Shown in pieces: positions 12,001 to 25,700 of a stretch of 64,000 nt of DNA (positions are counted from its first letter, which is position 1; every line of letters begins with the position of its first letter). The stretch covers positions 39,287,047 through 39,351,046 of the forward strand of contig NC_090182.1 in NCBI RefSeq assembly GCF_024679245.1, read 5' to 3'. This DNA comes from Pseudorasbora parva. Taxonomy: Eukaryota; Chordata; Actinopteri; Cypriniformes; Gobionidae. Under the pieces are notes generated by a model that did not search any database, was not told the origin of the DNA, and saw nothing but the letters and a program-made list of their open reading frames with translations. The position numbers were made by a program, and so were the translations under genes.

Positions 12001-12752
12001 TGTTGTTTTGTTCCTGCTAAATGGATCGAGATTAGTTTATGATCAGAAAATGGGGCATAGCTATGTGATGATTCTGAAACGAATTGCAGACAGTATGGAG
12101 ATATAAGCCATAAATCAATTCTAGACTGTAAGGATCTATTGACATTAGTACAGGTAAATTCGTTAATGTTAGGATTTAAAAAACGCCAAACATCTATAAT
12201 TCCCAGCTGTTCACAAATATATGCTGTACTTTTGAATCTTGAATGTGGGATTACTCTTATAGGTATTCTATCTACAAGATCGTCTGGAGCATCATTAAAA
12301 TCGCCTCCAATAATCAAGTGTGCATTCTTATATTTGTTTTTAAAGGCTTCAAGTTTCATACAAAGTTGTAAGAACGTTATTTTTGCTTGAGCTGTATTGT
12401 TATAGTTATATAAATTGCAAACTATAAAGAAGGAATTGTTTAATTTGAAAACCAAGATTATCCATCTACCCTCATTTGATGTCATCGATTCAATTATATC
12501 TCCTTTAAAGTTATTAAGTAGAATAGCAACACCTGCAGATTGTTGAGAGGCATGACAAAAATAACATACATCACCCCACTGTGCTTTCCAAAACCTCACA
12601 TCATTGTCCACCGAATGAGTCTCTTGTAGAAAAATCAAATCAGCATTTTTTCGTCTACTGAATAAAAAGATTGATTTCCTTTTGATGTTGTCACGAATCC
12701 CCCTGACATTCAACGATATTATTTTTAAAGAACTAAAATGGAAGTCTGTCAT
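9030..12752 (-). CDS. LINE ORF2: endonuclease and reverse transcriptase
   Basis: This uninterrupted 1240-residue frame encodes the replicative enzyme of a non-LTR retrotransposon. Residues 10-245 form an apurinic-type endonuclease, with SLNVRGI at 13, LQETH at 42 (catalytic Glu), GGDFND at 149 and SDH at 236. A central reverse transcriptase domain (about 490-790) shows NWRPITLLNIDYKI, SQTGFMSNR, LDFYKAFDTVEH near 605, RQGCPISPF and ADD in LADDTALFL near 704. The C-terminal part has a Cys/His cluster (CSFCKTEQESLIHLFYGCSY), as is common in Tx1/L1 relatives. The enzyme nicks target DNA and copies its own RNA there. The frame is complete and the key residues are present, so it may be recent. The element's 5' truncation means it probably has no promoter. 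Confidence 0.95.
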   Translation of the reverse strand: MTDFHFSSLKIISLNVRGIRDNIKRKSIFLFSRRKNADLIFLQETHSVDNDVRFWKAQWGDVCYFCHASQQSAGVAILLNNFKGDIIESMTSNEGRWIILVFKLNNSFFIVCNLYNYNNTAQAKITFLQLCMKLEAFKNKYKNAHLIIGGDFNDAPDDLVDRIPIRVIPHSRFKSTAYICEQLGIIDVWRFLNPNINEFTCTNVNRSLQSRIDLWLISPYCLQFVSESSHSYAPFSDHKLISIHLAGTKQQNGNIRGYWKLNNNLLKDNEFCDLVKKTAKIIFDNNEVNHIQKWELFKFKIREIAIKRSKVIKKNNIAKEISIMDQLNILMNKDNLSEEEETTMKKLQEEIENMYVEMVKGVFIRSRAKWLEQGERNSSYFFALEKRNRKINNLTTLKIDNNNTSNSLDISKYIGKFYSNIYKSNIQFDDCDSFMHSIKAFTPTISKQFKMECERPITKEEISEAVSSMKKRKSPGNDGLSAEFYQHFWDVIENPLFELFKECISKKEMSTSMKQGLICLLPKPDKDHLMIENWRPITLLNIDYKILSLILAKRFKRGLHEIISESQTGFMSNRHISSNIRLVFDLLDYSDNISTDALIVFLDFYKAFDTVEHYFLFKALKIFDFGQNFISAVKMLYKNIDSSVILYPNTTKRFPVMRSVRQGCPISPFLFLLVVELLSLHIRNSPVIKGLSIFGKEIRVTQLADDTALFLSDKHQIENAIILIDQFSAASGLTLNKSKCEILCLYQTEENFFFNIPVKKCVKYLGIHICKDHKERQQLNFLPKLKKTKTILNLWLQRDISILGRILLTKAEGISRFVYPALSLDVHDSICKDINTIFTNFVWKNRHHHVKKAVLSGSKDGGGFELLDFWDLNYTFKVKWLKECLRAPESLWYFIPNNIFNRVGGLKFLLKCNYSITRLPLKLSQFYQQALLAWKLCHSHNFSPHKSILWNNECITKRNKSLYLQKWIDRDIILLKDIFDCNNHLLSYESFLREKAFPITFKEYNSVFKSIPNGILELMKSYKKQNEAPEFNCTLYINGMDIMSSNCTNKHIRKCFLNLKKITPRGKNFWNSHFTEINWHAAWLVPFKFCITNKVRELHLKILHNIYPTNLFISKFKPIDSNCSFCKTEQESLIHLFYGCSYCITFWKSVENYLASKTTHTITIGGKQIITYFDYKDRNVCNVVNLFILLGKFHIHKAKFSKSRPIFKLFQIETDMYFESLKLVKNKKAMAITDIFSKFQ

Positions 12753-13059
12753 AATGAAAGAAAAAAAAGAAAAAATAACTAGATGGCTGTTAGTTATAAG
12801 AACAAGTTAAGAAAGAAAGAGAAAAGAAACTACCTGATATAGAAAATTTCAGAGATTAGCTTACCACTAAGTAGAAAGCTCTGAACATGAGTACTTTAAG
12901 TAACTAATTTGTAAAACTTTTTGTTTATTTTTATTTTTATAACTATTGGAGTGAACATATTGCTCTTATAGTTGCAAACAAAGAGAGCAAATTAACCCAT
13001 CAGGAATAAGTGGCACTTCCTTGAAAAATTGTAGCCTACGTTAAAGTCATTTTAACCTG

Positions 13060-13584
13060 TTAAGCTGTGTGTCTCACACCGTTAATGATGACAGCAGGAC
13101 CCTGCCATTTCGTTTTCTTTCCGTCAGCACGCGCTTGCTTCACAAGAGGCCACAGTTTGTTTCTGCATTGTCTCTCCTGTTGAGTTAAGTCTTCAGTCAT
13201 CCGAAGGTTCCTTTTCTTCATGACATCAGCGTTGAGGGAAGCTCTACATAGATTGAATCTGAAGGTGCGCATGGTGAACTGAATGATAACGGGTCGTGTG
13301 CTTTTATCCTCTCTCGGGCGTCCGACTCTGTGCACGGTGTCCACCAAGAATCCAAGCTTGCTTTTTTCCTCTGGAATGATTTCTGCAATAATCTCCAGAA
13401 CCTGTTTCCTCACATCCTCGTTACTGCTTTCTGGAAGATTCAAAAGGCGAAGATTCCATCTCCTACTGTACCGTTCAGACTCTTCCTGTTTCTCCCGCAG
13501 GATTGTCATCTGGTCACTCATCTTCTTTACTGTGTCCTCAGTGCCTTTACACCGAATTTCCAGTCCTTTCACACTTTCTTGCAC
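13060..13584 (-). CDS. LINE ORF1 (L1 ORF1p-like), N-terminally truncated
   Basis: About 175 residues remain. A coiled-coil-like start (SVQESVKGLEIRCKGTEDTV) is followed by the RRM-like core (RRWNLRLLNLPE) and the C-terminal domain with RPVIIQF, NLRMTEDLTQQER and a basic end, as in L1 ORF1p / Transposase_22 proteins. Such proteins form trimers and coat the LINE RNA. The frame can be followed a few codons upstream of Met 13584 (DIASVQES) and then hits a stop at the junction with the CACTA-like end near 13590. The true N-terminus is therefore lost. It stops at TAA 13060, about 300 bases before ORF2. Confidence 0.88.
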   Translation of the reverse strand: MQESVKGLEIRCKGTEDTVKKMSDQMTILREKQEESERYSRRWNLRLLNLPESSNEDVRKQVLEIIAEIIPEEKSKLGFLVDTVHRVGRPREDKSTRPVIIQFTMRTFRFNLCRASLNADVMKKRNLRMTEDLTQQERQCRNKLWPLVKQARADGKKTKWQGPAVIINGVRHTA

Positions 13585-13601
13585 ACTAGCAATATCCCCT
13601 T

Positions 13602-13926
13602 ACAAAAATGTCCAGCAGCAATCCTGTAGGACTGTGCTGGGGCCATGCAGGAATCCTGCAAGACAGAATGAAAATCCTACAGGACAGGGTACATTCCTGC
13701 AGGAGTCATGTAGGATTGTCCACATACTGTCCTGAAGGGTTGCATAATGTCCTGCAGGAATGTAGGATTCCTGCAGGATTTTTTTTATATCCTGTAGGTT
13801 TGTCCACTGACTTATCCTGCAGAATTGCATTATGTCCTGCATGAATCCTACATTCCTGCAGGACATTTTTTTTTTTTTACATACCTGTAGGAATCCTGTA
13901 GGTTTTACATTTTAAGAGCCCTACAG
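13602..13926. repeat. Palindromic subterminal repeats
   Basis: The motifs TCCTGCAGGA, TCCTGTAGG and their complements CCTACAGGA occur more than a dozen times in about 320 bases. This arrangement fits transposase-binding subterminal repeats of a CACTA element. A (GATT)n run follows at about 13938-13965. Confidence 0.8.
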
Positions 13927-13935
13927 GATTTACAA

Positions 13936-13965
<30 letters not shown>

Positions 13966-13969
<4 letters not shown>

Positions 13970-14523
13970 ACACTTGTTGCACAATCTAAAATATAAATTC
14001 ACACACATAAGGATTTCCAACATTTATTACATACTTTCACTAACTTACAACATAGTCATACTATATATAAGCAGTTATTGTAAAAGGAGCATAACAGTTA
14101 ACTGTTTTGTAGAATTCTCCTCTCATTCATGTTACATCAGTACTATCACATGTAGCATTTCTGTTCATTTGTATCAACATTTAGGAAAACAGCATATTGC
14201 AAAATGAATAACTTAGTTTACCGTAAGTCTTACAATACAATCATGTCTATAATCCAGTCCACAGTTTTGAACTATTTCAAAAAAATGCATTGAAGGTTAA
14301 ACTGCCCAATCAACAAGGACAATTGATACCTTCACAATTAAAAAAAAAATCAGCTGGCCTATAAACTTTAATACATACTGAATAGATTAACAAAATGCTA
14401 CACAAAATTATATAATAAGTATACGAATATAAATAATTAAAAAACTCAAAACACTTGCTAGAAATGACTAAATATGTAGAAATTACTGTACCATACAGTA
14501 CATTACTATAAATACATGACTAT
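13966..14523. other. AT-rich 3' flank inside the CACTA-like unit
   Basis: No coding exon, structured RNA or clear repeat was recognised between the subterminal repeats and the transposase stop codon. Confidence 0.4.
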
Positions 14524-16783
14524 TCAGTCAACTTCCCATTTGTTAGGTTGAATGCAAAGTAAATTAAGTACTCCAGACACATTTTTTAAGTAAACACAAG
14601 TTGTTTTGATTTCAGTGCACTTGATTAATTTGACATCACTAGAAATACAGCACTCCTTAACTATCCCTGAGACAATAGTCCCTGTTTGTCTGTCTTTAAC
14701 CATGCTAAATTTGGCTGTACTTACTGGATCGATAAATGTGTAGCCTGTGTCAAGCCCCACATCAACAAATGACCTCACCAGTGCCACTGCCCCGTTTTCT
14801 GTAAGAACTGCATGGTTAATTCTTCTAGATAGTGTTGTGCTTGTTTTTGAATGAACTCTGTTTCCATTAATTATAGCCCTTGCATAAAATGCACACTGGT
14901 GAACATTAATGCCATGATTGCTGAGAAGATATGCCTCTCTGGGTGTTGGTGGTCTTATGACTGGTGAACCAAGGAAGATTACATTTGTTTTAATTATGCA
15001 GTTTTTGGCAAGTTTGTAACATCCGCTCAACAAAGTCCTTGCTTAGTGGATTAATACTATTGTTGTAAACACTTGTCAAAAGTCTTGGAACACTTTGAAA
15101 AAGAAAAAATGCACTGACAATTTGCTCTGGAACTGCCTGTGTGCCATGGAAGAGCTTTTGCAAGTTGCCATTGTGACTTTCAAAAATAAAAGCACTCTGG
15201 CACCATAGTGGACCCCAGTTTCTGACAGATTGTGCAGCATGCTCTAAAATGTGCACATTGAAACTGACATGACATTTGCCATACAATCTCTCAAAACGGC
15301 TCACAAAAGTTTTCAGCAGATATTCAGCTGCATCTATGTCATGTGAAGAAATATTATCTTTTAACAGACAATACGTTCCTTGTACAAGTAACAGTAAGTG
15401 TTCAAGGAATTGGCGTGGTAAAATGCCACTCAGGCATGGAAGACTATAAAACAAAAGAAAATTCCTGTATTCTGAGGCCTTCCAGAACTTGCGTATCTTT
15501 ATAGATCGTGGAGGTCTTGTTATATTAACTGGTGGCTTGATTTCAAGGAGCCGTTTGTCAATGGCCATGATTTCTCTTCCCATATACCAACTCTCTCCAT
15601 GGTACTTTGTATCAAACCATAGAGTTGTCAATTGCCGACATACACCCAGTAAAATCCCATGCATGTAATCAAAAGAAAATCCTAGTATGATATTAAAAAA
15701 CGTTAAAAGCATTAAAGGTGATGGCCCTTTGACTCCCCGAGCACATGTGCCTGTTTTAACTGCTGTTCTCACATCATCAAGATGCTGGTTGTGCGTGCGT
15801 GTGTTTGAATCACCGCCACTTTGTGAACTATATACCCTAGTGAAACCATTTCCCTTGGCAACAATTTCTCCCTTCTTATAACACCAGTTACATCCATGTT
15901 CCCCATTAAATTGCTTAATATTTTGGACAGTGCAACGAGCAACAGAGTCGCACACACAGACAAGATTAAACACACGGACATTCAAGCTTTGTCCGCTGTG
16001 CATTACTGTTAGACCTTCCTGCTCTAGCTGAATGCACTCATCGACAAATGGCTGCATAAAAGAATTCATTTTGGGCTTAGAAGGACCAAACCACAAACCA
16101 GCCAGCAGCACATGTCTGCTTCTCATATCTGGGGGGAGTTCATTGATTATGATTTGGATTGGCCAAATGTGGAAGGGAGATGATTTAAAAATGGGGACAC
16201 CATCAACATTCCAAGTAAGTGAAAGGTTCAACTGGTCTGGGTCATTCAGGGGACCGACAGATTTATACATGGCACCATCAAATATATCTTGGACACTGTC
16301 TGGACTGCTTTTGCCCCTAGTCCATTTGTAATCCAACGCTGCTCTTAATGTTGAATCTAACATCTTTTCTTCCAATTGTTTTCTAATGGATACTTTCATA
16401 AAAATGTCACCTGATTTAACAAGTGAGTTCTTATCCCCAGGTTCAGAACCACATGAGGCACAACAAGCTGGGATCTCATTACCAAAGTAATGATGACATT
16501 TGGGGCAGATGTACATCATTTCAAAAGAGTTGCAATCAAATGTTTTAAGAAATTTATATAAACTACTGGGTACTCCATTAGTTCCTTCTGAACAATGTAA
16601 ATTGATTAGGTCTAGTAAATCACTAAGGGCAGATTTTGTTGTGGTGTGCCTAAGAGCATAACATAAAATTGACAATAAGGATTCTTCATGACTAATCTTA
16701 GCATTGGGGTAGATCTTCTCTTTTACTGAGTTTGGCTTCTCTCCACTGTAATCTTGTGCATCACCACCTGCTGCAGCATCCAT
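14524..16783 (-). pseudogene. Tnp2-type CACTA transposase, frameshifted
   Basis: The first frame (16783-14990, 597 residues) has a Cys-pair zinc-binding stretch near residues 93-117 (CPKCHHYF, CCASCGSEPG). It then has a Tnp2 transposase core with the Asp-bearing NVDGVPIFKSS near 190, the GCNWC motif near 295 and FDYMHGILLGVCRQ near 375 (second Asp). It stops at TAA 14990. A second, overlapping frame (15033-14524) continues the homology with the C-terminal domain (GSPVIRPPTPREAYLLSNHG, AFYARAIINGNRVHS). The two frames differ by one register near 15000. No intron fits the 44-base overlap, so a small indel has probably broken the gene. The family cuts and pastes CACTA elements in plants and animals. 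The first exon begins directly after the acceptor TTCTTGTAG. Confidence 0.8.
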
Positions 16784-17041
16784 CTACAAGAATTGTGAAA
16801 AATAAAATACTGCCAGTTCAAATGATTTTGTTAACATATCAATTTTATTCTCATACTCATACAAACATAGATAAAATTAAATCAAAACAATACTTTACAT
16901 ACTATAATATATTAATTTAATAATATATTACATATTATAATATATCATATATTATTAGAGTATGTGAGTTATAATGAATTAATGGGAATTTGAAATCGAT
17001 TCACTATCTAAATAACAAATCATTATTACTATAAATCTTAC

Positions 17042-17790
17042 CAAAAGCAAATTTGCCACATTTTCTACATTGTTGCTCGTTTCGCTGTCACATGTATTGT
17101 CCTTGATATGCAAAAGAGCAAAGATTCGGAAGATGACATGAAAAAAGAATATTGTCACTGTTAACAAACTGCATAAGAATTGCTAATGCTTATGGTGCGC
17201 AATCTTACTGTGGGGTCTTGAGGTGGAGTCATAGAACAGTTTTGCAGTTCATAATTCTCACTGTCCGATTCTTCATCCTAAACACACAGACAGACAGATG
17301 TGTCTAATTTGTATTCTGTACAAGCAGAAATCACCTCCCAATGTATCTTAATTCCTCAATATTAATCCAGGGTTCAACATGTAGTTTCCTTACCATGGAA
17401 TGATCTGTGACTGTATCATTTGTGCTGTGCTGGTCCCAGTTCTCCACTGCACTCTCCAATTCATCATCCTTACAATCATATAACCATGAACAACTGTAGT
17501 CAAAAGATATCCCATATGGTAAAACCTGAGAATATTTGACTAGCAGTCTCCTACCACAGTATGGTCTGGTGATGTGTTGAATCTGCATCGGTAATTTATC
17601 TCCTCTTCAATGTCAGATCTGTCATCCATCTATTAGCAATCAGAACCATGAACAACAATAATACAAAGATAGCCTAGGTTATGTTAAAAAATGATGGATA
17701 GTTACATTAGTGTCCTACCATGGTATGGTCTGGCGGTGGTGGTGGTTTAAAGTTGCATAGGTAACTGATCTCCTCTTCAGAATTGTCATC
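17042..17790 (-). CDS. Five short phase-0 exons before the CACTA transposase
   Basis: On the minus strand five exons with good splice sites precede the transposase exon: 17790-17719, 17629-17555, 17468-17394, 17277-17209 and 17101-17042. Each is a multiple of three and in phase 0, so together they add 117 residues in frame with the transposase start at 16783. They are acidic. The first three are clearly related to each other (SEEEISYLCNF, IEEEINYRCRF; ends PDHTM, PDHTV, TDHSM), which suggests exon duplication. I infer that they form an N-terminal extension of the transposase or of a second CACTA protein. Their start codon and promoter were not located. Confidence 0.5.
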
Positions 17791-17860
17791 CTTATCATCA
17801 GAACAGCAAAAAAAAAGTCAATGCACAGATTAATCTTTTGCTCATTAAAAAAAATAAAAT

Positions 17861-17865
<5 letters not shown>

Positions 17866-17944
<79 letters not shown>
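17866..17944. repeat. (AT)n microsatellite
   Basis: This is an almost pure AT dinucleotide run of about 78 bases. It separates the CACTA-like unit from a fragment of the fold-back element. Confidence 0.97.
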
Positions 17945-17946
<2 letters not shown>

Positions 17947-18200
17947 TTGATATTTGTCTGAGAGGGGCACTTTTGATTTATTTTGAAAAAGGGCTAGGGC
18001 TCGAGCACCCAAAGCTCCCCCCTCTGCACGTGCCTGCCCTGTTCAGTCTCACACTTGGCACAGCACTTGCGTTAGTACTGAGCCTAGTAATGACCAACAG
18101 TTACAGAAATCATTTTAAAGACTTAAAATGATCAGAAAACAAAATGAATTTAGCCCTTTGGAAGATTCAGTTCGAAGGCCGGTAAGCGCCCTCTGGAGGA

Positions 18201-18209
<9 letters not shown>
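17945..18209 (-). mobile_element. Fold-back element core fragment
   Basis: This stretch is the reverse complement of about 44497-44765, the loop of the fold-back element, with a few mismatches. It runs without a break into aldolase exon sequence at 18201-18209. It contains GGCCGGTAAGCGCCCTCTGG. Confidence 0.85.
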
Positions 18210-22193
<3,984 letters not shown>

Positions 22194-22281
22194 ACTCAAC
22201 AACAAAAAACAGCAACTTGTTCTGGATAATACAAAATGTACATGCAAAGATACCAAAAGATATTAAAGATGATCTTACAAC

Positions 22282-22502
22282 TAGGGGTTGCACAGTTCAC
22301 TAGTCGACTTTAATGCTCTGCCATGACGCTTTAAGCTTGACATCGACTTGTCGCTGATTGCTCCTGTTTCCAACAAAATTACAAATAAGTAACTGTGCAC
22401 AATTTTGTTCATTAATGATGTCATCAGCGACTAGTCGACATTGACTTGACTTTACTCAAATAAATGTCCACTTAAGAAACATCTGAAGTCGTTCAACCCC
22501 TA
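22282..22502. mobile_element. hAT-type MITE in the aldolase 3' UTR
   Basis: The ends TAGGGGTTGCAC and GTTCAACCCCTA are inverted. The flanking 8-mers CTTACAAC and CTGACCAC agree at 6 of 8 positions, which fits an old hAT target duplication. It lies between the aldolase stop codon and its poly(A) signal. Confidence 0.6.
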
Positions 22503-22582
22503 CTGACCACTCAATGTGTACACTTAATTGTACAAGAAAGAATGTTCTACCAGACTCAAACAGACCCTGAATTAGTTTGAGC

Positions 22583-22602
22583 TTTATTGCATTTTAAATA
22601 AA
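22583..22602. terminator. Two convergent poly(A) signals
   Basis: AATAAA on the plus strand at 22597-22602 lies about 400 bases after the aldolase stop. AATAAA on the minus strand (TTTATT at 22583-22588) lies about 150 bases after the ankyrin gene stop. The two genes would use nearly overlapping 3' ends. Confidence 0.55.
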
Positions 22603-22739
22603 TGATACATTTTGTTTGAGTTGTTTTTTGTTTAATCATTAAAGGGGGATTGAACTGATTGTGCTTTTGCACCTGATGTCAACTGGTCCGACTTGAGTTT
22701 CTACACAGCAGACTGAAAAGAGATGCTGAAGGGTGAGTT

Positions 22740-25700
22740 TCAAATAGGAAGGTTGAAGAGCACCAATATGTCATGCAGGTTATTCTTTCTTGCTTCACTT
22801 GCTGCTGTCCTTCCCCAAATATCAGCAATCTGGTAGGGAAAAGACAAATTATACATGTTGGATGTTGACAGTCTTATGCTCTCTTTAAATTTTCTTTAAA
22901 AAATGTTAAAAAAAATGCTTTTAATCGGAGTGGTCCAATACCTTAGGACTATTGTTACACTTAATCTCGAAATACACAAACATTTTTACTGGATTCGAGG
23001 AGTTTATGTGGTTGTAATAAAAATAGTAGCACTCCCATCCCATCATTTGGACCAAAATAGGTATGAATGTGAAATAGAGTTGTCAAAAAAAGTAAACTCC
23101 ACACACCACAAATGAAGACATGAGACATGCACATGCATACATGCACACCGAGGAATTCCCATTACAATTAATTGGGGGGTCATATAACTGGGGCAAAGCT
23201 TTTTCTTTTTTTTTTTTTTAAATAAAAATCAATCACATTGCAGACTACAAATATGAAGAGGTTAGATTTTAACACGTTTACAATGCAGAACTTTGTCAAT
23301 ATACATAATAAAATATTTGTTGTTGGACATGTGCCATAAGTAGATTTGTAAACCTACAACAAGTGTATTTGTATGATAGCATTTACTTTTAAAGTGACTA
23401 TTGTAATGGGGTAGTCAAATATAATTAGTCTATTTTTATTTTTAGATGCATAATGAAGAAAAAAAACTGACTTCAGGACACAGAGGAACAGTTTGTTAGC
23501 TCCATATAGAGCTATAAAGCAATCTAGTGGCAGAAGTCAATATCATGTTATATGTTTTTTCCACAAGGGGTTGGCAGTGACACCCAGGGCCCTATTTTAA
23601 CGAACTGAGTGCATGATCTGAAGTGCATGACGCAGATGCACTTAGGACGTGTGTCCGAATACACTTCCGAGTACTGAATACACAACTAACACACGTTAGT
23701 TTAACGATGGGAAAAATGGTCTGTGTAGTCCAGGCATATGGTCCAGAAGGGTTGTACCTAGTCTCTTACTGAGTCATGGGTGTGTTTTGGGCATACCGTG
23801 CAATAACCCAATCAGAGTCTTATCACCCATTCCCTTTAAAAGCTAGTTGCGCAGTGCAGAGTGTATGTGTGGTGTGCACCGCGGCGCAAATAGGTGCATA
23901 TTACTGCACATATAAGACACAAATACTGCACTTTTGACTGTAGACCAGAGGCCGGATTCACAAAAAATTCTTAAGAATAAATTTCTTCTTAACTGAGAAT
24001 TTCTTCCTATTTTCTAAATTAAAGGGGTGATGAATTGAGAAATCTACTTTCGCTTGAGCTTTGATATATAAAAGGTCATGGTAATATAAGAATATCCTGT
24101 AAGTTACAGAGCTGAAAAAACATCCTTGTTAGTCAAAGAAAAGCTTCTATAGACACCAGGCCCAGAAAACGATCATGTGCTTCATCCTAACGTGATCGTG
24201 CGACGAAACAAGCCTCTACAGCAGGGGTCTTCAACTAAAATAGCTTGGGGTCCAGAAAAAAAACCTTCTCACCGGCCGAGGTCCGGACAGTTATATACCT
24301 AAAAACATGAATCGATGTCTTTTTGCCAGACTAAAGAAATCAGTGTAGATTAAAATGTCTTTATTGAACAAAATATAATATGTTCTCATATAGATAAAGT
24401 ATGTCTTTTCATTTTTTTAAAGCAAACATAGGTAATCCTTCAAAAAATGTATTTAATTTTGAGGTTATTCTGTTTGCTTTGGTACAAAATATCTAATTCA
24501 ACCAGTAGCCATGTCTGACAAAAATATGATGAATGAAAAAATGCCTTCATCTCTAAATCTGCACTGAAAATACATTAATTTCAACATTACTAGCAACTAA
24601 AGTGCTTTTTCTGCTGAACTGAGATAAACAGTAACAATCAATGAACACAAACCCTCCTGGTTAAAAAAACAAAACAGAAATCTCATAACATAATGTTATG
24701 TTCATTCACATGTATAGCCTACATTTAGTTAGGTAGAGACTATCTTCAGCACTGCTCTCTCTGTGCTTCAAATTGCACTGGTAAAAAATCATTTGCAATA
24801 TCATCCAGAAACACAAACAGGCAAAAATAAGGTGCCACCAGTGTTGGAAAAATGAAAAAGTCCACAAAATATTTTATCTCTTTATTTCAACTGTTCCTTT
24901 AAATCCAGAAAAACGTAAATAACCTCTCAAAAGGCTGAGCTGAGTTGAACTTAAAGATGGAATGGAAGCATAAACATTCCTTGTTCCAAAAAAATAAAAT
25001 AATAATAATAATAAAAAAGTGAATATAGCTACATTGTCTGAACTTCAGTGCATGTGAGAAATTGGCTCATTTATTTTCTGCGTCCTTACCTCAGACTGCT
25101 GAGGATAAAGGGGTCTTTAAAATGTGTATGGCTGAATCAGAAATCGCCCCTATACCCTAAATAGGGCATTATTTGAGGGGACAGCCATTTGTAGTGGCGT
25201 GGACATGTCACAGTGGACATGTTTGAGTGTACTCACATGTTGCACCGCAATAACGAGTGTACAGCCGATGTACACACAACAGCTGTCCGACTTCACGCAC
25301 TCGTTTTCATTCACTCCTTCAAGTGAACTGTAATAGTGGACTAACGTAGGGAATAGTGGATGAGGGTTAAGGGGCCAATTTCTGATTCAGCCTCTGTTTT
25401 GCGCGCCGCTTTCTTCAGTCTCTTCACTGCGCGTCTAAACATATAGTGAGCATAGTAACGTAGCCGCACACCGGACTGAAGCTCATGGGCGCGTCTCAGG
25501 ATCTCACACTGGACGCTCACATACGCGCAAGCTCAGTTTTGAATCGACTTCTGACAGAAGAGCTGCACGATGTATTACATTTATATTATATTTCCCTCAA
25601 ATCCTCCATGTACATACTGATTTCACCCTGTGCTACAAGAGATACACTCATCGTGAAGTTCTTCTGTCAGGAGTCGATTCAAAACTGAGCTCGCGCATAA

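Larger units (their letters stand above)
8768..13590 (-). mobile_element. Tx1/L1-like LINE, 5'-truncated
   Basis: The element lies on the minus strand. It has the 3' part of ORF1 (13584-13060), an intergenic spacer, ORF2 (12752-9030), a short AT-rich 3' UTR and an A-rich tail, seen as the T-rich run at 8768-8800. The 5' UTR and the start of ORF1 are missing. At about 13590 the sequence changes abruptly to the subterminal repeats of the CACTA-like element. No target-site duplication was found, because the 5' junction is occupied by another transposon. Confidence 0.93.
13591..17830 (-). mobile_element. CACTA/EnSpm-like DNA transposon
   Basis: The unit contains a Tnp2-type transposase on the minus strand, a run of short upstream exons, and at its 3' side (13602-13926) a dense block of TCCTGCAGGA-type palindromes. 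Such subterminal motif arrays are typical of CACTA elements. I could not find a clean CACTA terminus at either end. The 5' side runs into an (AT)n tract at 17866-17944 and then the fold-back repeat fragment. The limits given are approximate. Confidence 0.75.

Noticed and set aside
12139..12390. Plus-strand frame inside the LINE
   Set aside because: It is an antisense shadow of the endonuclease domain of ORF2.
13283..13735. Plus-strand frames opposite LINE ORF1
   Set aside because: They are antisense shadows running into the CACTA palindromic array.
13602..13926. Possible CRISPR-like or attachment-site array
   Set aside because: The repeats are short palindromes without unique spacers and lie at a transposon end in a eukaryotic genome.
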